Shown here piece after piece: positions 27,722-37,112 of a stretch of 64,000 nt of DNA; the stretch's first letter is position 1, and every line of letters begins with the position of its first letter. The translations under genes were made by a program, and so were the position numbers. The DNA comes from Protaetiibacter intestinalis. GTDB lineage: Bacteria; Actinomycetota; Actinomycetes; Actinomycetales; Microbacteriaceae. The stretch spans positions 2,356,001-2,420,000 of the forward strand of contig NZ_CP032630.1 in assembly GCF_003627075.1 (NCBI RefSeq), in the 5' to 3' direction. A model generated the notes under the pieces. It was given only the letters and a program-made list of their open reading frames with translations, searched no databases and had not been told where the DNA came from.

Positions 27722-28429
27722 CTATTGCGCGGAGGTGACGGTGATCGGGGTGAACGCGGAAGTGGCGAACGCGATCGTGCCGTCGTCGCGGCGGATCGCG
27801 AGCACCGCGCCCGCGTCGTAGCCGCCCGCGGCGAGGGGTGCGCCGGTGCAGTCGACGGCGTCGAGCGGCGCGTCGAACTCCCGCACGTCGCCGGGTGCGA
27901 GTGCCACGTCCGCGGCATCCTCACCGCCCGTCGACCAGCCCACGACGACGCCGTCCGACGACAGCAGCAGCGTGGGGGCCGAGGCGAGCACGCCGCGCAG
28001 CTCGTCGTCGCCCCCGTTCGCGAGCATCAGCGCGACGTCCCCTCCCGAGACCTCCTGCGTGATCGTGAGCGTCGCAGTCGTCAGCTCCTCACCGCTCCAG
28101 AGCGGCGGCAGGCACGACACCGTGATCCCGGGGTAGGGCGTGCCCTCCTGCGTGGAGCGGGCGTCGAACTCCTGCCCCGCACCGTCGGCGGCGTCGGGAG
28201 CCGCGGCGGATCCGGCTTCGTCGCTCGCGCCCATCGGACGCATCGCGCCCACGCCGTACCCGACCGGCACGACGACGGCGACGGCCGCGAGACCGACGAT
28301 CAGGCCCGCCGCGGCCTGGCGCGGACGACGGCGCGCGCGGGCGCGGCGGATGACGGCGTCGACGTCGAGACGCGACTCCTCGCCGCCGTCGCCCCGCAGC
28401 ATGGCGCGCAGTTCAGCTTCGTCGGGCAC
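27722..28429 (-). CDS. Single-pass membrane protein, putative anti-sigma factor or sigma-linked sensor
   Basis: A 235-residue protein with a cytoplasmic N-terminus of about 40 residues ([33 protein letters not shown]), one membrane helix (about 41-62) and an extracytoplasmic domain. It has no zinc-binding HxxxCxxC motif. Its GTG start lies inside the 3' end of the sigma-factor gene (17-nt overlap), the usual position of a partner anti-sigma factor, and this is the only basis for the role. Extracellular domain not recognised. Confidence 0.65.
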   Translation of the reverse strand: MPDEAELRAMLRGDGGEESRLDVDAVIRRARARRRPRQAAAGLIVGLAAVAVVVPVGYGVGAMRPMGASDEAGSAAAPDAADGAGQEFDARSTQEGTPYPGITVSCLPPLWSGEELTTATLTITQEVSGGDVALMLANGGDDELRGVLASAPTLLLSSDGVVVGWSTGGEDAADVALAPGDVREFDAPLDAVDCTGAPLAAGGYDAGAVLAIRRDDGTIAFATSAFTPITVTSAQ

Positions 28430-29027
28430 GGTCGCCCTCCTTCGGGTCGGGCGCGGACGCGGGGCGCCGCAGCGGCGTCGTGCCGGTGCCGGGGCGGGCG
28501 CCGCCCGGACCGAGCCGCCCCTCCGCGGTGCCGTCGTCGGCGAGCGCGATCGCCATCTTGGCGAGGCCGTCGCTCAGGTAGCGCTTGACGGCACCCGAGC
28601 TGATGCCGAGCGTCGCGGCGATGTCGTCGACCTTGAGGTCGTCGTAGTAGCGCAGCACGAGGCAGGCGCGCTCGCGCGGGGTGAGCTTCTGGAGTTCCTC
28701 GTGCACGTCGAGCCGCAGCTCGATCGCGCCGTCCGCGGGGGGCAGCTCGTCGGGCTGGTACTGGGCGGGCGCGATCCGCCGCCACAGGGTCACGCGCCGG
28801 CCGTGGTCGAGGGAGGCGTTGAGGATGGCGCGGCGCACGTAGGCCTCGGCCGATTCGACGCTGAAACCGTTGCGGAGGCGGCCGAAGGTGCGCACGAGGG
28901 CGTCCTGCACGAGGTCGGCGGCGTCATCCGGACTGCCGGTCAGCAGCCGCGCGTAGCGCAGCAGCGCATCCCCGCGCTCGGCGACGAGCTCGGCGACGAC
29001 CTGCTCCCAGCCGGATGTGCGTGCCAC
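28413..29027 (-). CDS. SigE-family ECF-like RNA polymerase sigma factor
   Basis: A 204-residue sigma factor with region 2 at about 20-85 (RYARLLTGSPDDAADLVQDALVRTFGRLR) and region 4 at about 110-165 (LTPRERACLVLRYYDDLKVDDIAATLGISSGAVKRYLSDGLAKM). A disordered Pro/Gly/Arg tail of about 35 residues follows. The layout matches the actinobacterial SigE-type group of sigma-70 factors lacking region 3. GTG 29027 is supported by GGGGAGGA upstream. Overlaps its membrane partner gene; tRNA-Arg lies upstream on the same strand. Confidence 0.88.
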   Translation of the reverse strand: MARTSGWEQVVAELVAERGDALLRYARLLTGSPDDAADLVQDALVRTFGRLRNGFSVESAEAYVRRAILNASLDHGRRVTLWRRIAPAQYQPDELPPADGAIELRLDVHEELQKLTPRERACLVLRYYDDLKVDDIAATLGISSGAVKRYLSDGLAKMAIALADDGTAEGRLGPGGARPGTGTTPLRRPASAPDPKEGDRARRS

Positions 29028-29085
29028 GGATTCCTCCCCTCTATCTGATCAGACGGAGGTTCGAGGGAGAACGTTGGGGAGAGGG

Positions 29086-29158
29086 TGCCCTTGACACGAT
29101 TCGAACGTGCGACTTCTTCCTCCGGAGGGAAGCGCTCTATCCACTGAGCTACAAGGGC
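29086..29158 (-). tRNA. tRNA-Arg (anticodon CCG)
   Basis: A 73-nt cloverleaf on the minus strand. The acceptor GCCCTTG pairs with CAAGGGC, the D-arm is GCTC-AGTGGATA-GAGC, the anticodon stem CTTCC/GGAAG holds the loop CTCCGGA with anticodon CCG (reads CGG), and the T-arm is GCACG-TTCGAAT-CGTGT with one G-U pair. CCA is not encoded. No att-like repeat or integrase is seen beside it. Confidence 0.96.
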
Positions 29159-29180
29159 GGGACTGACCTAGGTTAGCAGC

Positions 29181-29219
29181 ATGGACCACGCCCCCTCCGC
29201 GACCTGCCGGCGCCCGTGA
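29181..29219 (+). CDS. Possible leaderless 12-codon upstream ORF
   Basis: ATG 29181 stands 6 nt after TAGGTT (29169-29174), the same spacing seen at many real starts in this window. It would encode a 12-residue peptide ([12 protein letters not shown]) whose TGA stop overlaps the GTG of the transglutaminase gene as GTGA, allowing coupled re-initiation. It may be a leader peptide, or the promoter may simply start the next gene with a short untranslated leader. Coding status unproven. Confidence 0.25.
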   Translation: MDHAPSATCRRP

Positions 29220-30016
29220 CGCCCCGGCGGGAGGTGTGCACGAGCCTCGTGTTCGAGGTGTCCGACCCGACCGCCTTCGTGCTCGCGGTGGCCGTCGCCG
29301 AGGGGGTGCCCACGACCGTCGAGACCCTGCGGGTGGCCCTCGACGGCGAGCCGGTGGAGCCGCGTCCGCTCACCGAGGGGCACGGCACGCGGCTGTCGCT
29401 GTTCGAGACGACCCCCGGCATCCTGCAACTCGACTACACGGCGACGGTCGTCGGGCGCGCGGAGCCGGCCCCCGTCGACGCCGTCGACGCGGTCGTGTAC
29501 CTGCGGCCGAGCCGCTACGTGCAGTCGGACACCCTCACCCCGTTCGCCCGCGACACCTTCGGCGGGCTCGAGGGGTGGCCGCTCGCCCGCGCGGTCGGCG
29601 AGTGGGTGCACGACCGGCTCGAGTACCGGCCGGACGCCACCTCACCGACCGGGGGTGCCGTCGAGACGCTCGAGGTGGGTGCGGGTGTCTGCCGCGACTA
29701 CGCGCACCTCACGGCGGCGCTGCTGCGCGCCCTCGACCATCCGGCCCGGATCGTGTCGGTGTACGCGCCGCAGCTGGACCCCATGGACCTGCACGCCGTC
29801 GTCGAGGTGCTCGTCGAGGGCAGGTGGGTCGTCGTCGACGCGACACGCCTCGCGCCGCGCACCGGCCTCGTCCGCATCGCGACGGGCCGCGACGCGACCG
29901 ACACCGCGTTCGAGACCAACACCCTCGCCGACGTCGAACTGCTCACGATGTCGATCGACGCGCGCGCCGACACCGTGTTCGCGGACGATCCCGACGAGCC
30001 CGTCGAACTCGGCTGA
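29216..30016 (+). CDS. Transglutaminase-like (papain-fold) domain protein
   Basis: A 266-residue cytoplasmic protein. The catalytic triad is readable: Cys159 (GVCRDYAHL), His193 (MDLHAVVEV) and Asp208 ([10 protein letters not shown]). The N-terminal 120 residues form the beta-rich domain typical of bacterial transglutaminase-like proteins. Family members usually act as peptidases or amidases rather than crosslinkers. GTG 29216 is the first start in frame. Convergent with the lipoprotein gene 11 bp downstream. Confidence 0.82.
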   Translation: MTPRREVCTSLVFEVSDPTAFVLAVAVAEGVPTTVETLRVALDGEPVEPRPLTEGHGTRLSLFETTPGILQLDYTATVVGRAEPAPVDAVDAVVYLRPSRYVQSDTLTPFARDTFGGLEGWPLARAVGEWVHDRLEYRPDATSPTGGAVETLEVGAGVCRDYAHLTAALLRALDHPARIVSVYAPQLDPMDLHAVVEVLVEGRWVVVDATRLAPRTGLVRIATGRDATDTAFETNTLADVELLTMSIDARADTVFADDPDEPVELG

Positions 30017-30027
30017 GCGAGGGCCGC

Positions 30028-30618
30028 TCAGGGCAGCGCGGTCAGCACGGCCGAGACGATCGGCTCGGCGTCGCCCGGCTCGAGGAAGTAGCTCGAACGC
30101 ACGACGACCCAGTAGTCGCGGTCGAAGACGATCGCCTCGCCGACGCCGGCGGTGACCGCGAAGTACGCCTCGTCGGCGTCGTAGGTCGGCACCATCGTGC
30201 TCGACGAGTACGCCTCGTTCGCGAGTTGCTCGAGGGTCGCCGCGTCGTAGGAGGCGACCGACACGTCGATCGTCTCGCCGCTCGTGTCGTTCTGCCAGCG
30301 GCAGGCGGTGCCCTCGTCGGCGAGCGCGTGCGCGGCGGCCGAGGAGGCATCCGGCGTCCACGAGTCGAGCAGGCTGAAGTTCGGGTTGAAGTCGTACATC
30401 GCCTGCGCGCTCACGAGCGTGTCGCACGGCACCTCGACGGGGCTCGACTGCGGCGGGGCCGTCGTCTCGGTCGGCTCCGGGGTGGGGGTGGGGGTGTCGC
30501 TCGGCGTCGGCGGGTCGGTGACGGGGGCGGGCTCCGGGGTCGTGCACCCCGTCAGCAGGAGCGCGGCGGTGAGGAGCGCGGATGCGGACAGCACGGTGAC
30601 GGGGGAGCGGCGCGGCAT
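30028..30618 (-). CDS. Secreted lipoprotein of unknown function (paralogue of 11759-12385)
   Basis: A 196-residue protein. The signal peptide ends in the lipobox LLTGC (Cys25), followed by a Pro/Thr-rich linker with repeated [12 protein letters not shown] residues, then a globular domain. ACRWQNDT and [12 protein letters not shown] correspond to TCIWGEEQ and VTVSVASLDAAT of the other lipoprotein; both have a Cys at the domain start that could pair with the Cys before Trp. GGGGGA lies just before the ATG. Divergent from argS. Confidence 0.75.
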   Translation of the reverse strand: MPRRSPVTVLSASALLTAALLLTGCTTPEPAPVTDPPTPSDTPTPTPEPTETTAPPQSSPVEVPCDTLVSAQAMYDFNPNFSLLDSWTPDASSAAAHALADEGTACRWQNDTSGETIDVSVASYDAATLEQLANEAYSSSTMVPTYDADEAYFAVTAGVGEAIVFDRDYWVVVRSSYFLEPGDAEPIVSAVLTALP

Positions 30619-30651
30619 TCCCCCATTCTCACCCGGATAGGATCGAACCTC

Positions 30652-32313
30652 GTGAACCCCGCCGAACTCGCCGCCGTCCTGCTCGAGATCGTCCGCAGGG
30701 CCGCCGCCGAGCGCGGGACCGACCCCGACACGATCGCGCCGGAGGACGCCGCGCTCGAACGGCCCCGCAACCGCGAGCACGGCGACTGGGCGTCCAACGC
30801 CGCCCTCAAGCTCGGCAAGCGCCTCGGCGTACCGCCTCGCGAGTTCGCCGAGCAGCTCGTCGCGGCGCTGCGCGAGGTCGACGGCGTCGCCGCGGCCGAC
30901 GTGGCCGGACCCGGCTTCCTCAACATCACCCTCGACGCGGCCGCCGCCGGCGTGCTCGCCGAGCGGATCCTCGAGGCGGGGGAGGCGTACGGGCGCGGCG
31001 AACTGTATGCCGGCGTGCGCATCGACCTCGAGTTCGTGTCCGCCAACCCGACCGGCCCCATCCACATCGGCGGCACCCGCTGGGCGGCGGTCGGCGACAG
31101 CCTCGCGCGGCTGTTCGAGGCGCAGGGTGGCGAGGTCACCCGCGAGTACTACTTCAACGACCACGGCGCGCAGATCGACCGCTTCGCGCGCTCGCTGCTC
31201 GCGGCCCACCTCGGCGAGCCGGCCCCCGAGGACGGCTACGGCGGCAGCTACATCCTCGACATCGCGGCGCGCGTCGAGGCGGACTACCCGGGCGACCTCT
31301 CCGCGCTCAGCCGCGCCGAGCAGCAGGAGGTGTTCCGCGAGCTCGGCGTCACCCAGATGTTCGGCGAGATCAAGGCGAGCCTGCACGACTTCGGGGTCGA
31401 CTTCGACGTCTACTTCCACGAGAACTCGTTGCACGAATCCGGCGCGGTCGAGCGGGCCGTCGCGCGACTGCGCGAACTCGGTCACATCTACGAGGCCGAC
31501 GGCGCCACCTGGCTGCGCACGACCGAGTTCGGCGACGACAAGGACCGCGTCGTCATCAAGTCGGATGGCGAGCCCGCCTACATCTCGGGCGACCTCGCCT
31601 ACTACCTCGACAAGCGCGAACGCGGATTCGACCGCTGCCTCATCATGCTGGGCGCCGACCACCACGGCTACGTGCAGCGCCTCATGGCGATGACGGCCGC
31701 CTTCGGCGACGTGCCGTACGTCAACCACGAGATCCTCATCGGGCAGCTCGTGAACCTCGTGCGCGGCGGCGAGCCGATGCGCATGTCCAAGCGCGCCGGC
31801 ACCGTCGTCACGATGGAGGACCTCGTGGATGCCGTGGGCGTCGACGCGGCGCGGTACGCGCTCGTGCGCAGCTCGATCGACTCCAACATCGACATCGACC
31901 TCGACCTGCTCGCCAAGAAGACCAACGACAACCCGGTCTTCTACGTGCAGTACGCGCAGTCCCGCACCCGCGCCGTCGCCCGCAACGCGGCGACCGCCGG
32001 TGTCGAGCGCACCGGGTTCGATCCGGCGCTGCTCGTGCACGAGACCGAGAGCGAGCTGCTCGGCGCCCTCGCCGAGTTCCCGCGGATCGTGCTGCAGGCG
32101 GCCGAGCTGCGCGAGCCGCACCGGGTGGCCCGCTACCTCGAGGAGCTCGCCGGCTCGTACCACCGCTGGTACGGCGCCTGCCGCGTCATCCCGCTCGGCG
32201 ACGCCCCCGTCGAGGACGTGCACCGTGCGCGCCTCACCCTCAACGACGCCACCGGCCAGGTGCTGCGCAACGGCCTCGCGCTGCTCGGCGTCTCGGCACC
32301 CGAGCGGATGTGA
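30652..32313 (+). CDS. argS: Arginyl-tRNA synthetase
   Basis: Charges tRNA-Arg with arginine in the cytoplasm. The 553-residue class I synthetase has the N-terminal Arg-specific Add1 domain (1-110), the HIGH motif as [12 protein letters not shown] near 127-138, the KMSKS-like motif [11 protein letters not shown] near 380-390, and the C-terminal DALR anticodon domain beginning around [12 protein letters not shown] 30652 is used: TAGGAT ends 8 nt upstream, giving a near-leaderless message. It heads the conserved argS-lysA-hom block. Confidence 0.96.
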   Translation: MNPAELAAVLLEIVRRAAAERGTDPDTIAPEDAALERPRNREHGDWASNAALKLGKRLGVPPREFAEQLVAALREVDGVAAADVAGPGFLNITLDAAAAGVLAERILEAGEAYGRGELYAGVRIDLEFVSANPTGPIHIGGTRWAAVGDSLARLFEAQGGEVTREYYFNDHGAQIDRFARSLLAAHLGEPAPEDGYGGSYILDIAARVEADYPGDLSALSRAEQQEVFRELGVTQMFGEIKASLHDFGVDFDVYFHENSLHESGAVERAVARLRELGHIYEADGATWLRTTEFGDDKDRVVIKSDGEPAYISGDLAYYLDKRERGFDRCLIMLGADHHGYVQRLMAMTAAFGDVPYVNHEILIGQLVNLVRGGEPMRMSKRAGTVVTMEDLVDAVGVDAARYALVRSSIDSNIDIDLDLLAKKTNDNPVFYVQYAQSRTRAVARNAATAGVERTGFDPALLVHETESELLGALAEFPRIVLQAAELREPHRVARYLEELAGSYHRWYGACRVIPLGDAPVEDVHRARLTLNDATGQVLRNGLALLGVSAPERM

Positions 32314-32314
32314 C

Positions 32315-33106
32315 GTGACCGCAGGGGTCACGAGCCCCGCGCCGCTTCCCCGGAGGCGCCGCGCGTGGCCGTGGGTGCTCGGCGGCATCGTGCTGCTCGT
32401 GGCGGGCGCCGCCGTCGCGGTCGATCTGCTCGCGCGCGGCTACGCGGAGGACCTGATCGCCGACCGCGTCGCGGATGCGCTCGACGTGCCCGCGGGCACC
32501 CCCGTCGAGGTGGACCTCGGCGGCGGATCGATCCTGCTGCAGGCACTCGGCGGCAGCATCGACGAGGTCGGCATCCGTGTCGACGCCCTCGGGCTCGGGC
32601 CGCTCTCGGGTGACCTCGCCATCGACGCCGAGGGGGTGCCGATCGACCCGGCGCAGCCCACGCGGGCGCTCACGGCGAGCTTCACGATCCCGGAGGCAGC
32701 CCTGCAGGGCATCTCCTCCGAGCTGAGCGGCGTGCCCATCGACTCGGTGACGCTCGCCGAGCCGGAGATCGTGGCCGACGGCACCGTCTCCGTGTTCGGC
32801 CTCTCGCTGCCGCTCGGCCTCGGGCTCACGCCGGGCGTGGCCGACGGGGCGATCGCCTTCACCGTGACGAGCATCCGCATCGGCGACCAGCAGCTCGACA
32901 CGGCGGCCCTCACGGGCGACCCGGTGTGGGGCGCGATCGCGGGAACCGTGCTGCAGCAGCGCAGCGTCTGCATCGCCGACCGGCTGCCGGACGCGCTCAC
33001 CCTCGCGGACGCGGATGTCGTGGGCGGCACCCTGCGGGTCGTGCTCGACGGCTCCGGCGCACCGCTCGCCGACTACGACACGAAGGGCACCTGCCCCGCC
33101 TCCTGA
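32315..33106 (+). CDS. DUF2993 (LmeA-like) membrane-anchored protein
   Basis: A 263-residue protein with one N-terminal membrane anchor (about 16-36, WPWVLGGIVLLVAGAAVAVDLLA) and an extracytoplasmic beta-rich domain with the DUF2993 pattern ARGYAEDLIADRVADAL near the start. Mycobacterial LmeA, of the same family, binds phospholipid and helps lipomannan maturation; a similar envelope role here is inference. It starts 1 nt after argS, so the two are co-transcribed. Confidence 0.75.
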   Translation: MTAGVTSPAPLPRRRRAWPWVLGGIVLLVAGAAVAVDLLARGYAEDLIADRVADALDVPAGTPVEVDLGGGSILLQALGGSIDEVGIRVDALGLGPLSGDLAIDAEGVPIDPAQPTRALTASFTIPEAALQGISSELSGVPIDSVTLAEPEIVADGTVSVFGLSLPLGLGLTPGVADGAIAFTVTSIRIGDQQLDTAALTGDPVWGAIAGTVLQQRSVCIADRLPDALTLADADVVGGTLRVVLDGSGAPLADYDTKGTCPAS

Positions 33107-33224
33107 GCCCCGTGCATCCACGTGGGCATGTGCACCCCGCTAGACTGACGGCGGCTTCAGGGGCCAAGCCGGGTCCGCTCGCCTCACTCTCATCGTTCCG
33201 ACGACGACCTCTGTGGGGATTCCC

Positions 33225-34646
33225 GTGACCGTCAATCCGCTCGCACCCGGGTGGCTCGCCCATCCGGACGACGCGAACGCCCTCGCGCCCGCCGTCTGGC
33301 CGGCGAACGCCGACCGCGCGGGCTCCGGGGCGCTGCGCATCGCGGGTGTCACCGCGCCCGCGCTGCACGCCGCCTACGGCACCCCGCTCTACGTCGTCGA
33401 CGAGGAAGCCGCCCGCGACCGGGCCGCGCGCATCCGCGACGCCTTCGCCGACGCCTTCGCGTCGAGCGGCGCGCGCACGACCGTCTACTACGCGGGCAAG
33501 GCGTTCCTCACGATCGAGGTGGCGCGCTGGATGGTCGACGACGGCCTCAACCTCGACGTGTGCAGCGGGGGAGAGCTCGCCGTCGCGCTCGCGGCCGACA
33601 TCGACCCGCACCGGCTCGGGTTCCACGGCAACAACAAGAGCCTCGCCGAGATCGACCAGGCGGTCGAGCTCGGCGTGGGCGCGATCGTTCTCGACAGCGT
33701 CGTCGAGATCGACCGTGTCGCCCAGGCCGCCACCCGTCACGGGCGCGTGCAGAACGTGCGGCTGCGCATCAACAGCGGCGTGCACGCCTCCACCCACGAG
33801 TACCTCGCGACCGCCCGCGAGGACCAGAAGTTCGGCATCCCGCTCGCCGACGCCGCAGCCGCCGTCGCCGCGATCCGCGCCCAGCCGAGCCTGAGGTTCC
33901 TGGGCCTGCACTCCCACATCGGCTCGCAGATCTTCGAGTCCGCCGGTTTCGCGGAGGCCGCGCGTCGGCTGCTCGAGGTGCACGCGACGCTCCTCGAAGG
34001 CGGCGAGGTGCCCGAGCTGAACCTCGGCGGGGGCTTCGGCATCGCCTACACGGGCGCCGACGAGGTGGCCCCCATCGAGCGTCTCGCGACGGAGCTCGCA
34101 GAGGTGGTGGGCTCGGAGTGCGCACGGCTCGGCATCCCGGTGCCCGCGATCGCGATCGAGCCGGGGCGCGCCATCATCGGGCCGGCGGGCGTCACCCTGT
34201 ACGAGGTCGGCACCGTCAAGGACGTGACGGTCGACGACACCGCGGTGCGCCGCTACGTGAGCGTCGACGGTGGCATGAGCGACAACCTGCGCACCGCCCT
34301 CTACAAGGCCGACTACTCCGTGCGCATCGCGAACCGCGTCTCGGATGCCGACCCCGCGCTCGTGCGGATCGCCGGGAAGCACTGCGAGTCGGGCGACATC
34401 GTCGTGCAGGCCGACTACCTGCCGGGCGACGTGCGCCCGGGCGACCTGCTCGCGGTGCCCGCGACGGGCGCCTACTGCTGGTCGCTCTCCAGCAACTACA
34501 ACTACCTCGGCCGTCCCGCGGTCGTCGCCGTGCGCGACGGGCGCAGCCGCGTGCTCGTGCGCCGCGAGACGGAGTTCGACCTGCTGCGTCGCGACTCCGG
34601 CTACAGCTCGAGCGCCGAGGACATCGACCACTCCACCCGACCGTGA
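33225..34646 (+). CDS. lysA: Diaminopimelate decarboxylase
   Basis: Last step of lysine synthesis, converting meso-diaminopimelate to L-lysine with PLP. The 473-residue protein binds PLP at Lys92 (VYYAGKAFLT), has the HSHIGSQI strand and GGGFGI phosphate loop, and the C-terminal active-site segment GKHCESGD with its catalytic Cys. GTG 33225 follows TGGGGA by 5 nt. A 118-nt untranslated interval precedes it, with a TAGACT hexamer at 33141-33146, so it may have its own promoter. First of four aspartate-family genes. Confidence 0.96.
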   Translation: MTVNPLAPGWLAHPDDANALAPAVWPANADRAGSGALRIAGVTAPALHAAYGTPLYVVDEEAARDRAARIRDAFADAFASSGARTTVYYAGKAFLTIEVARWMVDDGLNLDVCSGGELAVALAADIDPHRLGFHGNNKSLAEIDQAVELGVGAIVLDSVVEIDRVAQAATRHGRVQNVRLRINSGVHASTHEYLATAREDQKFGIPLADAAAAVAAIRAQPSLRFLGLHSHIGSQIFESAGFAEAARRLLEVHATLLEGGEVPELNLGGGFGIAYTGADEVAPIERLATELAEVVGSECARLGIPVPAIAIEPGRAIIGPAGVTLYEVGTVKDVTVDDTAVRRYVSVDGGMSDNLRTALYKADYSVRIANRVSDADPALVRIAGKHCESGDIVVQADYLPGDVRPGDLLAVPATGAYCWSLSSNYNYLGRPAVVAVRDGRSRVLVRRETEFDLLRRDSGYSSSAEDIDHSTRP

Positions 34647-34653
34647 GCCTTCC

Positions 34654-35985
34654 ATGATCGAATACCGCAACCTCCGCATCGCCATCCTCGGCGCAGGCTC
34701 CGTCGGAGCCCAGGTCGCCGCCCTCCTGCTCGAACACGGCGAGGAGCTCGCCGGTCGTGTCGGCGCCGGCCTCGAGGTGGTCGGCATCGCCGTGCGCGAC
34801 CTCGACGCGCCGCGCACGGCCGAGCTGCCGCGCGAGCTGTTCACGACGGATGCGCGCTCGCTCATCCTGGGCGCCGACATCGTCATCGAGGTGATGGGCG
34901 GCATCGAGCCCGCCCGCGAGTACATCGAGCTCGCCCTCACCTCGGGTGCCGACGTCATCACCGCGAACAAGGCGCTGCTGGCGACCCACGGCCCCGAGCT
35001 CTTCGCGATCGCCGAGCAGGTGGGCGCCCAGCTGTACTACGAGGCCGCGGTCGGCGGCGCGATCCCCATCATCCGCCCGCTGCGCGACAGCCTCGCGGGC
35101 GACCGGGTGCGGCGCATCCTCGGCATCGTCAACGGCACGACGAACTACATCCTCGACCGCATGGACCGCCAGGGCGACAGCCTCGAGTCGGCCCTCGCCG
35201 TGGCCACCGAGCTCGGCTACGCCGAGGCGGACCCCACGGCCGACATCGAGGGCTACGACGCCGCGCAGAAGGCGTCGATCCTCGCGAGCCTCGCCTTCCA
35301 CACGATCGTGCCCGTCGACGAGGTGCACCGCGAGGGCATCACGGGCATCACCCACGAGCAGGTGCGCTCGGCGCAGCGCTCGGGCTACGTCATCAAGCTG
35401 CTCGCCGTGTGCGAGCGGCTCACCGACCCGGAGACGGGCGTCGACGGCGTGAGCGCCCGCGTGCACCCCGCGCTCGTGCCGGCGAGCCACCCGCTCGCCG
35501 CCGTGCACGGCGCCAACAACGCCGTGTTCGTCGAGGCGGAGGCCGCCGGCGACCTCATGTTCTACGGCGCGGGCGCGGGCGGTGTCCAGACCGCATCCGC
35601 CGTGCTCGGCGACCTCGTGTCCGCGGCGCGCCGCCACGTCGTCGGCGGCCCGGGCGTCGCGGAGTCGACACAGGCCGACCTGCCGATCCTGCCGATCAGC
35701 TCCGTCGTCACGCGCTACCAGATCACCCTCAGCGTGTACGACCGCCCGGGCGTGCTCGCCCAGATCGCGACCCTGTTCAGCGAGCACGGCGTCTCGGTCG
35801 AGGCGGTGCAGCAGAGCGTCCCCGCCCCCGTCTCCGGCGGTCCGGGCGACGAGCCCGGCGGCGCTACGCTGGTGATCGGCACGCACCGGGCCACCGAGGC
35901 CGCCCTCGCGGACACGGTCGCCGCCCTCGCCGACAGCCCCGTCGTCGAGCGCGTCGAGAGCGTGCTGCGGGTCGAGGGCCTGTAG
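34654..35985 (+). CDS. hom: Homoserine dehydrogenase
   Basis: Reduces aspartate semialdehyde to homoserine, the branch point to threonine (thrB, thrC next door) and methionine (metX, metY at the left end). The 443-residue enzyme has the nucleotide loop GAGSVG (13-18), the catalytic region AAVGGAIPIIRPL and NGTTNYIL, and a C-terminal ACT domain starting near YQITLSVYDRPGVLAQIA, the site where threonine usually inhibits. It begins 7 nt after lysA. Confidence 0.96.
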   Translation: MIEYRNLRIAILGAGSVGAQVAALLLEHGEELAGRVGAGLEVVGIAVRDLDAPRTAELPRELFTTDARSLILGADIVIEVMGGIEPAREYIELALTSGADVITANKALLATHGPELFAIAEQVGAQLYYEAAVGGAIPIIRPLRDSLAGDRVRRILGIVNGTTNYILDRMDRQGDSLESALAVATELGYAEADPTADIEGYDAAQKASILASLAFHTIVPVDEVHREGITGITHEQVRSAQRSGYVIKLLAVCERLTDPETGVDGVSARVHPALVPASHPLAAVHGANNAVFVEAEAAGDLMFYGAGAGGVQTASAVLGDLVSAARRHVVGGPGVAESTQADLPILPISSVVTRYQITLSVYDRPGVLAQIATLFSEHGVSVEAVQQSVPAPVSGGPGDEPGGATLVIGTHRATEAALADTVAALADSPVVERVESVLRVEGL

Positions 35986-36029
35986 CCGGCTCGAGGGAGC
36001 CGACGAGAGAGTCAGACAGTAGGGAATAC

Positions 36030-37112
36030 ATGGCACACCAGTGGCGCGGCGTCCTCCGCGAGTACGCGGACCGACTCGACGTCTCCGAGGCGACCCCCGT
36101 CATCACCCTCGGCGAGGGAGGCACCCCGCTCATCCCCGCCGCCGCGCTGTCGGCGCGCACGGGCGCGAAGGTGTGGGTCAAGTTCGAGGGCATGAACCCC
36201 ACCGGCTCGTTCAAGGACCGTGGCATGACGATGGCCGTCTCGAAGGCCGTCGAGCACGGCGCGAAGGCGATCATCTGCGCCTCGACCGGCAACACCTCGG
36301 CCTCGGCGGCCGCCTACGCGACCCACGCGGGCATCACCGCGGCCGTGCTCGTGCCGGAGGGCAAGATCGCCATGGGCAAGCTCGCCCAGGCGATCGCCCA
36401 CGGCGCCGAGCTGCTGCAGGTGCGCGGCAACTTCGACGACTGTCTCGACATCGCGCGCGACCTCGCCGCCAACTACCCCGTCCACCTCGTGAACTCGGTC
36501 AACAACGACCGCATCGAGGGGCAGAAGACGGCGGCCTTCGAGGTCGTCGAGGTGCTCGGCGACGCCCCCGACTTCCACTTCATCCCGGTCGGCAACGCCG
36601 GCAACTACACCGCCTACACGCGGGGCTACAAGGAGGAGGCCGAGCGCGGCGTCACGACGAAGCGCCCGCGGATGTTCGGCTTCCAGGCGGAGGGATCGGC
36701 CCCCATCGTGCGGGGCGAGATCGTGCGCAACCCGGAGACCATCGCCTCCGCGATCCGCATCGGCAACCCCGCCTCCTGGGAGCTCGCGCTCACCGCGCGC
36801 GACGAGACCGACGGCTACTTCGGGGCGATCAGCGACGCCAAGATCCTCGAGGCGCACCGCATCCTCTCGAGCGAGGTCGGCATCTTCGTCGAGCCGGGTT
36901 CGGCCGCGAGCGTCGCGGGTCTGCTCGACCGCGCGGAGGCCGGTGCGATCCCGAAGGATGCGACGATCGTGCTGACGGTCACCGGCCACGGCCTCAAGGA
37001 CCCGCAGTGGGCGCTCAAGACGGCCGACGGATCCGACGTGCAGCCGACGAGCGTCGGTGTCGACGTCGCCGAGATCGCCGGCGTGCTGGGCCTCGCGCAG
37101 GGCGCTGCATGA
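36030..37112 (+). CDS. thrC: Threonine synthase
   Basis: PLP enzyme that turns O-phosphohomoserine into threonine. The 360-residue protein belongs to the shorter class, with PLP Lys62 in NPTGSFKDRGM, the phosphate-binding loop PVGNAGNYTAY and STGNTSASAAAYA. It lies between hom and thrB, and overlaps thrB by 4 nt, giving the usual hom-thrC-thrB order. AGGGA lies about 7 nt upstream of the ATG. Confidence 0.96.
   Translation: MAHQWRGVLREYADRLDVSEATPVITLGEGGTPLIPAAALSARTGAKVWVKFEGMNPTGSFKDRGMTMAVSKAVEHGAKAIICASTGNTSASAAAYATHAGITAAVLVPEGKIAMGKLAQAIAHGAELLQVRGNFDDCLDIARDLAANYPVHLVNSVNNDRIEGQKTAAFEVVEVLGDAPDFHFIPVGNAGNYTAYTRGYKEEAERGVTTKRPRMFGFQAEGSAPIVRGEIVRNPETIASAIRIGNPASWELALTARDETDGYFGAISDAKILEAHRILSSEVGIFVEPGSAASVAGLLDRAEAGAIPKDATIVLTVTGHGLKDPQWALKTADGSDVQPTSVGVDVAEIAGVLGLAQGAA

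Noticed and set aside
29086..29158. tRNA-Arg as an integration site of a mobile element
   Set aside because: No integrase and no repeat of the tRNA 3' end were seen on either side; neighbours look like stable chromosomal genes.
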